Origin: an uncultured Campylobacter sp.
GTDB lineage: Bacteria; Campylobacterota; Campylobacteria; Campylobacterales; Campylobacteraceae
Direction: 5' to 3'
Assembly: GCA_947090385.1 (NCBI GenBank)
Contig: CAMUNZ010000022.1
Span: 1-18,313 of the forward strand
Length of the DNA: 18,313 nt
A program made the translations under genes and the position numbers. Of this stretch, positions 1 to 6,293 are shown in pieces. Every line of letters begins with the position of its first letter. Within the stretch, counting starts at the first letter, position 1. Under the pieces are notes generated by a model. That model was not told the origin of the DNA. It saw only the letters and a program-made list of their open reading frames with translations, and did no database searches.

Positions 1-2
1 AT

Positions 3-572
3 TATTTACAAAATTTATTTAAAGCAAATTTAGATCAAATGGATATAAAAATTTTAGAAAAAATTTCATTGAAAATAAACGAAATTTTTAGTATAAATTC
101 ATTATTTTTGGAGCTTAAAAACGAAATAAAAATTTCAAAAGATAAAATTTACGAAAAAGTTAAAAATTTACAAAATTGCGAATACATAAAATTCGCAAAT
201 AAATTAAACTCACCAAACGCAAACAAAAAAATTTTTTTTAGTGATTTTTCTTATAAAAATGTTTTGAGTTTTAAAAAAGATTTCAAAGCCACATTAAGCA
301 ATGCCGTTTTTTGCGAACTTACAAAACTTAAAAAAGAAATTTTTTTTAACAACGAATTTGATTTCATAATCTTAAATAAATTTGCCATAATTATCTCGCC
401 ATTTAGCGCAAATGAAATCATTTTTCAGAAATTTGAGAAAAATTATAAAAAGCTAAAAGATTTGAAAATTTTTCGTTTAAAAGTAATTTCTGTCGCGAAT
501 TTTGGCGAATTAGAAAAAGAAAGGATAAAATGTGAAATTTTGCCTTTTTGGCAATTTGCATTGAGTTTATAA
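3..572 (+). CDS. C-terminal part of a probable AAA ATPase with a DUF4143-like domain (5' end outside the window)
   Basis: The reading frame is open from base 3, so the gene very likely begins left of the window. An internal ATG at 39 is possible but has no good ribosome binding site. About 190 residues are visible. The first 60 or so look helical and helix-turn-helix-like (KISLKINEIFSINSLFLELK). The part after that, with 'KKIFFSDFSYKNVL', 'LSNAVFCELTKLKKEIFFNN' and 'EFDFIIL', follows the layout of the C-terminal DUF4143 region of archaeal-type AAA ATPases, which has a restriction-nuclease-like pattern ending in E-x-D-F-x-I. The ATP-binding part, if present, lies upstream. H. pylori carries a predicted ATP-binding protein gene close to rnhB, which supports this reading. 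The stop TAA (570-572) overlaps the ATG of rnhB, so the two are probably translationally coupled. The cellular role is unknown. The family assignment rests on pattern only and is moderate to weak. Confidence 0.6.
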   Translation, partial: YLQNLFKANLDQMDIKILEKISLKINEIFSINSLFLELKNEIKISKDKIYEKVKNLQNCEYIKFANKLNSPNANKKIFFSDFSYKNVLSFKKDFKATLSNAVFCELTKLKKEIFFNNEFDFIILNKFAIIISPFSANEIIFQKFEKNYKKLKDLKIFRLKVISVANFGELEKERIKCEILPFWQFALSL

Positions 573-1123
573 TGAAAGAAATTTGCGGAATTGACGAAGC
601 TGGAAGAGGTTGCGCGGCTGGAAATTTGACGATTTGCGGCTGTGTTTTAAGCAAAGAAATTTTTGGTTTAAAAGATAGCAAAAAATTAACTCCTAAAAAA
701 AGAGAAGAAATTTTTAAAGAAATTTGCAAAAATTCGAAATTTTTATGCGTGCATTTTACTTCAAAAGAGGTTGATTTTTATGGACTTTCAAAATGTTTGC
801 AAAAAGGACTTTTGATAATAAAATCTCATTTTGAAAATTGCGATTTTATTTATGATGGAAATTGCGATTTTAAAACAAAAATTCCAACTCTTGTAAAAGC
901 CGATGCTAAAATTCCATCGGTTAGCGCAGCGTCAATAATAGCAAAAGTAAGTCGTGATAAAAATATGAAATTGATATCAAAAATTTATCCACAATACGAA
1001 TTTGATAAAAATCGAGGATATTTAAGCAAAAATCATATAGAAGCAATTAAAAAATTTGGATACACAAAATTTCATAGAAAAACTTACAAAATAAAATCTT
1101 TGATTGAGTCGACGCTGTTTTAA
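572..1123 (+). CDS. rnhB: Ribonuclease HII
   Basis: This cytoplasmic endonuclease cuts the RNA strand of RNA-DNA hybrids and removes ribonucleotides misincorporated into DNA. The 183-residue product has the family signature ICGIDEAGRG at the N-terminus (acidic pair D8/E9), the KDSKKLTPKKRE segment, a metal-binding Asp in FIYDGN, the VSAASIIAKVSRD helix and the C-terminal KNRGYLSKNH...YGTKFHR-type block (here FGYTKFHR). ATG 572 is preferred over an in-frame TTG at 548 because it puts DEAGRG at the usual distance from the N-terminus and sits in a TAATG overlap with the upstream stop. It is slightly shorter than many RNase HII proteins but nothing essential is missing. It is co-transcribed with the upstream ATPase-like gene. 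Confidence 0.95.
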   Translation: MKEICGIDEAGRGCAAGNLTICGCVLSKEIFGLKDSKKLTPKKREEIFKEICKNSKFLCVHFTSKEVDFYGLSKCLQKGLLIIKSHFENCDFIYDGNCDFKTKIPTLVKADAKIPSVSAASIIAKVSRDKNMKLISKIYPQYEFDKNRGYLSKNHIEAIKKFGYTKFHRKTYKIKSLIESTLF

Positions 1124-1282
1124 AATTATGCATTTTTTAAAAAAAAATGATTATCAAAAAAGATTTTTTGTAATTTTTAGTTTTAAGTAAAGATAAATTT
1201 TATTTAAGAAATAACATTTTTTTAAGTATATTTAAAATATACTTTCAAGTACATTTATAGAAAAATTGAAAGGATTTGGGAT
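1124..1282. other. A+T-rich intergenic region with weak A/T hairpins
   Basis: No gene is visible. Just after rnhB there are two short A/T stem-loops: 1131-1149, an 8-bp stem of CATTTTTT type with an A-rich loop, and 1155-1170, a 7-bp CAAAAAA/TTTTTTG stem. Either could act as a weak terminator, but neither has a G+C-rich stem. The 3' half carries the palindrome described separately and the ribosome binding site of the next gene. Confidence 0.4.
1224..1244. promoter_or_regulatory. Perfect 10-bp inverted repeat upstream of the binding-protein gene
   Basis: Two arms, AAGTATATTT and AAATATACTT, are exact reverse complements around a single central A. The site ends about 38 bases before the start codon of the binding-protein gene. 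A TATACT that could serve as a -10 (1238-1243) lies inside the right arm, so a dimeric regulator bound here would block the promoter. Because the arms are A/T-rich, a chance palindrome is also possible. Confidence 0.4.
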
Positions 1283-2095
1283 ATGAGAAAAGTATTTCTT
1301 ATTATTTTATTTGGGATTTTTAATTTAGTTTTTGCAAACTCTCTTGAAGAAATTCGAAAAAGTGGCATCGTAAGAATCGGAGTTTTTGAAAATCAACCGC
1401 CATTTTCTAAACTAGAAGGTGGAAAATTTGATGGTTTTGAAGTGAATTTGGCACAAAAAATAGGTAACAAAATTCTAAACGGAATACCAAATGCAAATAT
1501 CAAACTTATGCCGATAAAAGCGGATGAAAGAATTACAGCATTGCAACAAAATAAGGTTGATATCGTAATTGCTACTTTAACAATCACAAATGAAAGAAAA
1601 AAATTAGTTGATTTTAGTACTCCTTATTTTAGTGTAAATATAGGCGTTTTAACTCCAACAAGTAGTGGCATAAAAAGCATAGAAGATCTAAAAGATAAAA
1701 AAATTTTGACAGAACATGGAACTACAGGAGAAATTTTTTTTAAAGAAAAAGGCTTTGAAACAATAAGTTGTGCAACTGCTGGGGAATGTTATAAAAGACT
1801 TAAAAACGGTGAAGGCGACGGTTTTGCAAACGATAATCTTATAGTTTTAGCTTTTGCTGTTTTAGATACAGATTACGAAGTAAATATCAAAAATTTAGGA
1901 AAAGCTGATTTCTTGGGAATAGCAGTTCAAAAAAATAACAAAGAATTAAGAGGTTTCATAGATAGTTCATTAATAGAACTTAGCAAAGAGAAATTTTTTA
2001 AAGAAGCATTTGAAAATTATTTAAATGTTTTTTACAAAGGCACAGCCGAGCAAAAATATTTCTTGCTTGATGATATTTATTCATTCTTTGGATAA
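1283..2095 (+). CDS. Periplasmic amino-acid-type solute-binding protein (SBP_bac_3 family)
   Basis: This is the extracellular solute-binding protein of a polar amino-acid ABC importer, related to the PEB1/CjaA group in Campylobacter. The 270-residue protein has a Sec signal peptide (MRKVFLIILFGIFNLVFA, cleavage probably after A18). There is no lipobox Cys, so it should be soluble in the periplasm. Family landmarks are GIVRIGVFENQPPFS, FDGFEVNLAQKIG, the DIVIATLTITNERKKLVDFSTPYF block and the GTTGEIFF hinge region. Length is typical. The start ATG has an AAGGA (1270-1274) eight bases upstream. No permease or ATPase gene is nearby, so it is an orphan here. A strong terminator follows directly. 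A decayed paralogue lies at 3604-4400. The substrate cannot be read from the sequence. Confidence 0.9.
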   Translation: MRKVFLIILFGIFNLVFANSLEEIRKSGIVRIGVFENQPPFSKLEGGKFDGFEVNLAQKIGNKILNGIPNANIKLMPIKADERITALQQNKVDIVIATLTITNERKKLVDFSTPYFSVNIGVLTPTSSGIKSIEDLKDKKILTEHGTTGEIFFKEKGFETISCATAGECYKRLKNGEGDGFANDNLIVLAFAVLDTDYEVNIKNLGKADFLGIAVQKNNKELRGFIDSSLIELSKEKFFKEAFENYLNVFYKGTAEQKYFLLDDIYSFFG

Positions 2096-2125
2096 TTTTA
2101 ATCTGTCTTTTGACAGATTAAAATT
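2094..2125 (+). terminator. Rho-independent terminator after the binding-protein gene
   Basis: A perfect 14-bp stem (AATTTTAATCTGTC paired with GACAGATTAAAATT) closes a TTTT loop and overlaps the stop codon of the binding-protein gene. The A/T ends of the stem supply U runs in both directions. Confidence 0.85.
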
Positions 2126-2163
2126 TATAATAAATTTTTAAAAGCTGTAATTTTACAAAGTTT

Positions 2164-2172
2164 TGATATAAT
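2164..2172 (+). promoter_or_regulatory. Extended -10 promoter of the CNNM/CorC gene
   Basis: TGATATAAT is an exact extended -10 (TG, one base, TATAAT at 2167-2172). It predicts transcription start near 2179, about 24 bases before the TTG start. No -35 box is recognisable, as usual in Campylobacter. Confidence 0.7.
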
Positions 2173-2202
2173 GGCGAGAAATTTATTTACAAAGGAACAC
2201 AA

Positions 2203-3522
2203 TTGGACGCAGATGCGAGTTCGCCCGAATTTATGTTATTTTTAGCCTTCTTTTTTATCTTTTTAAACGCTTTTTTTGTTTTATCTGAATTCGCAATCGT
2301 TAAAGTGAGAAAAACTCGCCTTGAAGAATTAGCAAAAGATGGAAACACAAATGCAAAACTTGCATTTAATATGTCAAATCAGTTAGATACTTACTTAAGC
2401 GCAACTCAACTTGGAATTACTTTAAGCTCGTTAGCACTTGGTTGGATTGGTGAGCCAGCTGTTGCAAGACTTATAGAATCCCCATTAAAAGAATTCGGTA
2501 TTGACGGAATTTTAGTTCATACAATCGCTTTTACAATCGCTTTTACTTTAATCACACTTTTGCATGTAGTTTTAGGCGAATTAATACCAAAATCAATAGC
2601 TATATCAAAAACAGAATCTGCAGTTTTAATAATCGCAAAACCACTTCATATATTTTGGATGATTTTTTTACCAATTATAAAAACATTTGATTTTTTAGCT
2701 GCTATAGGACTTAAAATTTTTGGCATAAAAAGATCAAAAGATGGAGAAGTGGCTCATAGTGAAGAAGAAATTCGTATAATTATCGGTGAAAGCTTAAAAG
2801 GCGGAGTTATTGATAGCATGGAAAATGAGATAATTCAAAACGCCGTTGATTTTAGTGATATTGTTGCAAAAGAAGTTATGACTCCAAGAAAAGATATGAT
2901 TTGTCTAAATAAACAAAAATCTTTACAAGAAAATTTAAAAATCATACATGACTATAAATATACGAGGTTTCCATATGTCGATGGAAGCAAAGATAATGTC
3001 CTTGGAATGGTGCATATAAGAGATATTTTTCAAAGCGATTTAGAACATTTGCAATTAGAAAATTTTGATAAGATATTTAGAAAATTTATAATTGTCCCAG
3101 AAAATTCATCGATATCAAAAATTTTGATGATGATGAATAAACAAAGAATTTCTGCTGCTCTTGTGGTTGATGAATATGGCGGAACAAGTGGAATGATAAC
3201 TATGGAGGATATTATTGAAGAAATTTTAGGAGATATAAACGACGAGCATGACGAAGAAAATTTAGAATATAAAAGAATTGACGCAAACACTTATGAATTT
3301 ATCGGAAGATTTGACATAGAAAGCGTAGAAGAGCTTTTAGGGATTAAATTTGATGATGAAACCGAGCAACTTACAATAGGTGGTTATGTATTTAATTTGC
3401 TTGAAAGATTGCCTGTTGAAGGCGATAGAATAAGTGATAAAAACTGCATTTATGAAGTTTTAAAAATGGATGGAGCAAGTGTATCTTTAGTAAAAGTCAA
3501 AAAAATAGATGAAAATATATAA
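2203..3522 (+). CDS. CNNM/CorC-type membrane protein (DUF21 - CBS pair - CorC_HlyC domain)
   Basis: This inner-membrane protein belongs to the family often annotated 'hemolysin' or 'magnesium/cobalt efflux'. Members of the CNNM/CorC group are linked to Mg2+ transport. The 439 residues show the full order: a DUF21 membrane domain (hydrophobic segments near 11-33, 63-85, 102-128 and 142-170), an amphipathic connector, a pair of CBS domains (about 225-340, opening with AKEVMTPRKDMI and including VVDEYGGTSGMITMEDIIEEILGDI), and the C-terminal CorC_HlyC domain (FIGRFDIESVEELLG...GGYVFNLLERLP). The start is TTG at 2203, supported by AAGGA at 2192-2196 and by the upstream promoter. It is a single-gene unit between a terminator and a pseudogene. 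Hemolytic activity should not be assumed. Confidence 0.9.
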   Translation: MDADASSPEFMLFLAFFFIFLNAFFVLSEFAIVKVRKTRLEELAKDGNTNAKLAFNMSNQLDTYLSATQLGITLSSLALGWIGEPAVARLIESPLKEFGIDGILVHTIAFTIAFTLITLLHVVLGELIPKSIAISKTESAVLIIAKPLHIFWMIFLPIIKTFDFLAAIGLKIFGIKRSKDGEVAHSEEEIRIIIGESLKGGVIDSMENEIIQNAVDFSDIVAKEVMTPRKDMICLNKQKSLQENLKIIHDYKYTRFPYVDGSKDNVLGMVHIRDIFQSDLEHLQLENFDKIFRKFIIVPENSSISKILMMMNKQRISAALVVDEYGGTSGMITMEDIIEEILGDINDEHDEENLEYKRIDANTYEFIGRFDIESVEELLGIKFDDETEQLTIGGYVFNLLERLPVEGDRISDKNCIYEVLKMDGASVSLVKVKKIDENI

Positions 3523-3561
3523 AAATAACATAAAAATTTCAAATTTAATAGATAAAAACTG

Positions 3562-3584
3562 AAATTTTGTGTAATACAAAATTT
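3562..3584 (+). terminator. Weak stem-loop after the CNNM/CorC gene
   Basis: A 9-bp perfect stem (AAATTTTGT paired with ACAAAATTT) with the loop GTAAT lies 40 bases after the stop codon. It is almost all A/T, so its strength as a terminator is doubtful. It may also be the degraded leader of the following pseudogene. Confidence 0.35.
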
Positions 3585-3603
3585 TAAAAATAGCAAAATT
3601 GTT

Positions 3604-4400
3604 ATGCAATATTTAATTTTTTTATTATTTGGTTTTTGCATTCAAACACTCTTCAAGAAATAAGAGATACAAAGCTTTAAGAATCGGAATTTTTATTGAT
3701 AAACCAACCTTTTAGCGTTTCGAGAGAAAGAATTTATGAAGGTTTTGAAATATATTTTATAAAAGCTATAGCTAACTATTTATTTACCAATGAAAACGGC
3801 TCTATAGAATTTTAAAAAAATAACATCAAAAAATAGTGTACCATTTCTGGAAAAAATGTTGTTGATATGATTGTAGCACAATTTACAATCATAGACGATA
3901 GAAAAAAGTAATTGATTTTGCAATGCCTTATTTTTCTGTAAATATCGGTGTTTTAACTAAAAAAAGCGATAATAACCAGAAATTAAGCAATTTAACAAAC
4001 AAAAAAGTATTAGTAAAACAAGGCACAACTGCCGAAGCTTTTTCAAATCACAAGGGATAGAAATATCTTACTGTGAGACCACAACCGATTGCGTAAAGAT
4101 GTTGCAAAATGGTATCGGTGATGCTTGGGCTGCAGATAATCTAACAGTTTTAGCTATACCTTTAGTAATGAATGACCTTGAAGTTAATATCAAAAATTTA
4201 GGAAGCGCGGATTTTTTAGCAATCGGCGTTCAAAAAGGAAATGTAAATTTACTTAGCTTTTTAAATAACGAAATGATAAAATTAAGCAAAGAAGGCTTTT
4301 TTAAATCAGCATATGACAATACTTTGGAGCCTTTCTACAAAGGAACCGCCGAAAAAAATATTTCTTGCTTGATGATATTTATTCAAGATTTGCAAAATAA
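3604..4400 (+). pseudogene. Decayed paralogue of the amino-acid-type solute-binding protein
   Basis: Read across several frames, the segment spells a second SBP_bac_3 protein closely related to the one at 1283-2095. A start with a signal-like stretch (MQYLIFLLFGF, ATG 3604) is followed, in changing frames, by LRIGIF, YEGFEIYFIKAIANY, NVVDMIVAQFTIIDDRKK, VIDFAMPYFSVNIGVLT, KVLVKQGTTAEAF, then CVKMLQNGIGDAWAADNLTVLAIPL...VNIKNLGSADFLAIGVQKGN and finally, one frame on, KYFLLDDIYSRFAK with TAA at 4398-4400. At least six frame changes or stops are needed. Several sit at A or T runs, for example one base missing in the T-run near 4040 and one in the A-run near 4353. No ribosome binding site remains before the ATG. 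An intact-looking frame from 4099 is only the C-terminal remnant, not a separate gene. Confidence 0.9.
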
Positions 4401-4408
4401 TCCAACTT

Positions 4409-4434
4409 TAGATTGCTATTTTTATAGCAATCTA
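4409..4434. terminator. Bidirectional terminator between the pseudogene and rluB
   Basis: A perfect 11-bp stem (TAGATTGCTAT paired with ATAGCAATCTA) with a TTTT loop is flanked by T-rich sequence on the + side and A-rich sequence on the other side. It sits between two convergent transcription units, 19 bases past the end of rluB. Confidence 0.8.
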
Positions 4435-4453
4435 GCTTTTAATTTTTAAAAAT

Positions 4454-5224
4454 TTAATATCTAACTCCATTTTGTTTTAAAAAATCTCTTAAATTTTCAT
4501 ATTCGTTTTTTTCAAAATATCGCCATTTTCCCTCTTTTAGCATTCCAAGATCAACTCTTCCAAAACTAACTCGTTTTAAATCCATCACTTCTAAATCAAA
4601 ATATCCAAAAAATCTTCTAAGTTCGCGATTTTTCCCCTCTTTTATCATAACTCTAAGCTTTGTATATCCGCCACTGCTACCAAAAATTTCATAAGCTACA
4701 AATGGGGCAAATTCCATTGATTTTATATTAGTTTTTGCGTGCGCACCTTTTGTGGCATCTTTTGCAAAAAAGCCTTCTTGCATGGCCTTTTTTACATCTT
4801 CTGCAATATCGCCTTTTATTTTTAAATAATACTCTCTTTCTACATCGCTATTCATCAAAGCAGTTGCGATAGCGGGCGCATCGGTTAATAATAAAAGCCC
4901 TTCGCTTGCATAATCAAGCCTTCCAATACTAACAAATTTTGAAAATCCTTTTGGCAAAGAATCATAAATCGTCCTTCGTCCTCTATCATCTTTTTTGCTA
5001 ACTAATTCGCCTTTTGGTTTATTATAAACGATGACGCTAAATTCTGTTTTTTTCTTAACTAAACGCCCATGAATTTTTATTTTATCTTCTTCGCTAATCT
5101 CTACAAAATAACTAACAACTCTTCCATTTATGCTAACTTTTCCATGTTTTATGAGTTCGTCCGCCTCTCTTCTTGAATAATTTGTATTATGAGATATGAA
5201 TTTATTTAATCTTATTTTTTCCAT
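4454..5224 (-). CDS. rluB: RsuA/RluB-family 23S rRNA pseudouridine synthase
   Basis: This enzyme converts a uridine of ribosomal RNA to pseudouridine. The RluB branch acts on helix 89 of 23S rRNA near U2605. The 256-residue protein has an N-terminal S4 RNA-binding domain (RLNKFISHNTNYSRREADELIKHGKVSING, about residues 4-35), then the catalytic domain with GRLDYASEGLLLLTDA, whose Asp104 is the catalytic residue, and the C-terminal GKNRELRRFFGYFDLEVMDLKRVSFG block. The start ATG has AGGGA on the minus strand (5230-5234), which overlaps the stop of kdsD, eight bases away. The two genes are therefore probably co-transcribed and coupled. The family is certain. The choice of RluB over RsuA or RluE is by resemblance. 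Confidence 0.88.
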   Translation of the reverse strand: MEKIRLNKFISHNTNYSRREADELIKHGKVSINGRVVSYFVEISEEDKIKIHGRLVKKKTEFSVIVYNKPKGELVSKKDDRGRRTIYDSLPKGFSKFVSIGRLDYASEGLLLLTDAPAIATALMNSDVEREYYLKIKGDIAEDVKKAMQEGFFAKDATKGAHAKTNIKSMEFAPFVAYEIFGSSGGYTKLRVMIKEGKNRELRRFFGYFDLEVMDLKRVSFGRVDLGMLKEGKWRYFEKNEYENLRDFLKQNGVRY

Positions 5225-5232
5225 ATTTTTCC

Positions 5233-6192
5233 CTAAAAGCCCAAATTTGTTAAATCATGAATATGCAAAATTCCGATAGGTTTTTTATTTTCGACAAAAA
5301 TAATCAATTGAATTTTATATTTTTCTATAATTTTTAAAGCTTCGTTTGCCAAAATTTCGATATTTTCGATAATTTTTGGATTTTTGGTTGCGTATTTTAT
5401 CGCTTTATCGTTTATATCAAAATCATCTTTCTGTAAAGCTCTTCTTAAATCTCCATCACTTAAAAGTGCGATTAACTCGCCATTTTTGTTTGTTAGCAAA
5501 ATAGAACCAACTTTTCCGTGCGTCATCGTATCTATGGCTATTTTTAAACTAACATCTTCGCTAACGATAGGTAAATTTGTAGTTTGCATAATATCTTTTG
5601 CTTTTAAATAAAGTTTTTTACCTAAACTTCCGCCTGGATGAAAATTTGCAAAATCCTCGACTTTAAAATTTCGTTTTTTCATCAAACAAACTGCTAAAGC
5701 ATCGCCTAACGCTAAAGTTAAAGTAGTAGAAACAGTTGGTGCAGCTCCCAATAAACAAGCTTCTTTTATAATATCAAGACTTATAAATCCATCTGAAAAT
5801 TTAGCAAGTGAGCTATTTTCATCTTTACTCATGCCGATTATTTTAACACCATATCTTTTTAAATGTGGCAAAATTCTTATAAGTTCGTCGCTTTCGCCGC
5901 TAAAACTAATAGCGATTACAATGTCATTTTTTTCTACCATTCCAAGATCGCCGTGAAGTGCTTCTGTAGGATGTATAAAAAATGATGCCGTTCCAGTGCT
6001 TGCCATAGTTGCAGCGATTTTGGCGCCTATATGTCCGCTTTTTCCAACTCCTGTTATTATAACCTTACCTTTGCAATCAAAAAGCAAATTCACGCATTTT
6101 TCAAAGTCGTTATTTATCAAATTTACATGCCTTAAAAGCTCTTCACCTTCAAGTCTTAAAACATCTTTTGCTATATCTAAAATTTCACTCAT
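5233..6192 (-). CDS. kdsD: Arabinose-5-phosphate isomerase (KpsF/GutQ/KdsD family)
   Basis: It interconverts D-ribulose 5-phosphate and D-arabinose 5-phosphate, the first step towards Kdo for lipopolysaccharide (or capsule in KpsF paralogues). The 319-residue protein has a SIS sugar-isomerase domain (about 40-175) with VIITGVGKSGHIGAKIAATMASTG, FIHPTEALHGDLGM, ISFSGESDELIR and PTVSTTLTLALGDALAV, then the FHPGGSLGKKL linker and two CBS domains to the C-terminus (about 200-319). Length and order are typical. The ATG at 6192 has AAGGA (plus-strand 6199-6203). A minus-strand extended -10 lies just upstream. It leads the pair kdsD-rluB. Whether it serves LPS or a capsule cannot be decided without neighbouring Kdo or capsule genes. 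Confidence 0.9.
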   Translation of the reverse strand: MSEILDIAKDVLRLEGEELLRHVNLINNDFEKCVNLLFDCKGKVIITGVGKSGHIGAKIAATMASTGTASFFIHPTEALHGDLGMVEKNDIVIAISFSGESDELIRILPHLKRYGVKIIGMSKDENSSLAKFSDGFISLDIIKEACLLGAAPTVSTTLTLALGDALAVCLMKKRNFKVEDFANFHPGGSLGKKLYLKAKDIMQTTNLPIVSEDVSLKIAIDTMTHGKVGSILLTNKNGELIALLSDGDLRRALQKDDFDINDKAIKYATKNPKIIENIEILANEALKIIEKYKIQLIIFVENKKPIGILHIHDLTNLGF

Positions 6193-6215
6193 TTTTTATC
6201 CTTTTTAAATTTTAG

Positions 6216-6224
6216 TTTATAGCA
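6216..6224 (-). promoter_or_regulatory. Extended -10 promoter of kdsD-rluB
   Basis: On the minus strand TGCTATAAA gives a TG-N-TATAAA extended -10, about 23 bases before the kdsD start codon. It suggests kdsD-rluB can be transcribed separately from ilvD. The rest of the 101-base gap is A/T-rich with no clear terminator. Confidence 0.55.
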
Positions 6225-6293
6225 TAATAAAAATTAAAACTAATAAAATTTTCGAAATTTAATAAAATCTTTTAAGTAGTTAAATTCAAAACC

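Noticed and set aside
548..571. TTG start for rnhB inside the upstream gene
   Set aside because: ATG 572 gives the normal N-terminus and lies in a TAATG overlap. The TTG lacks supporting sequence.
1139..1147. Run of nine A residues as a phase-variable tract
   Set aside because: It is intergenic and A/T runs of this size are ordinary in such DNA. No G or C tract of the kind that drives phase variation in Campylobacter is present in the window.
4099..4449. An intact-looking frame of 116 codons ending in the terminator region
   Set aside because: It is the C-terminal remnant of the binding-protein pseudogene. It lacks a ribosome binding site and drops out of the family frame at an A-run near 4353.
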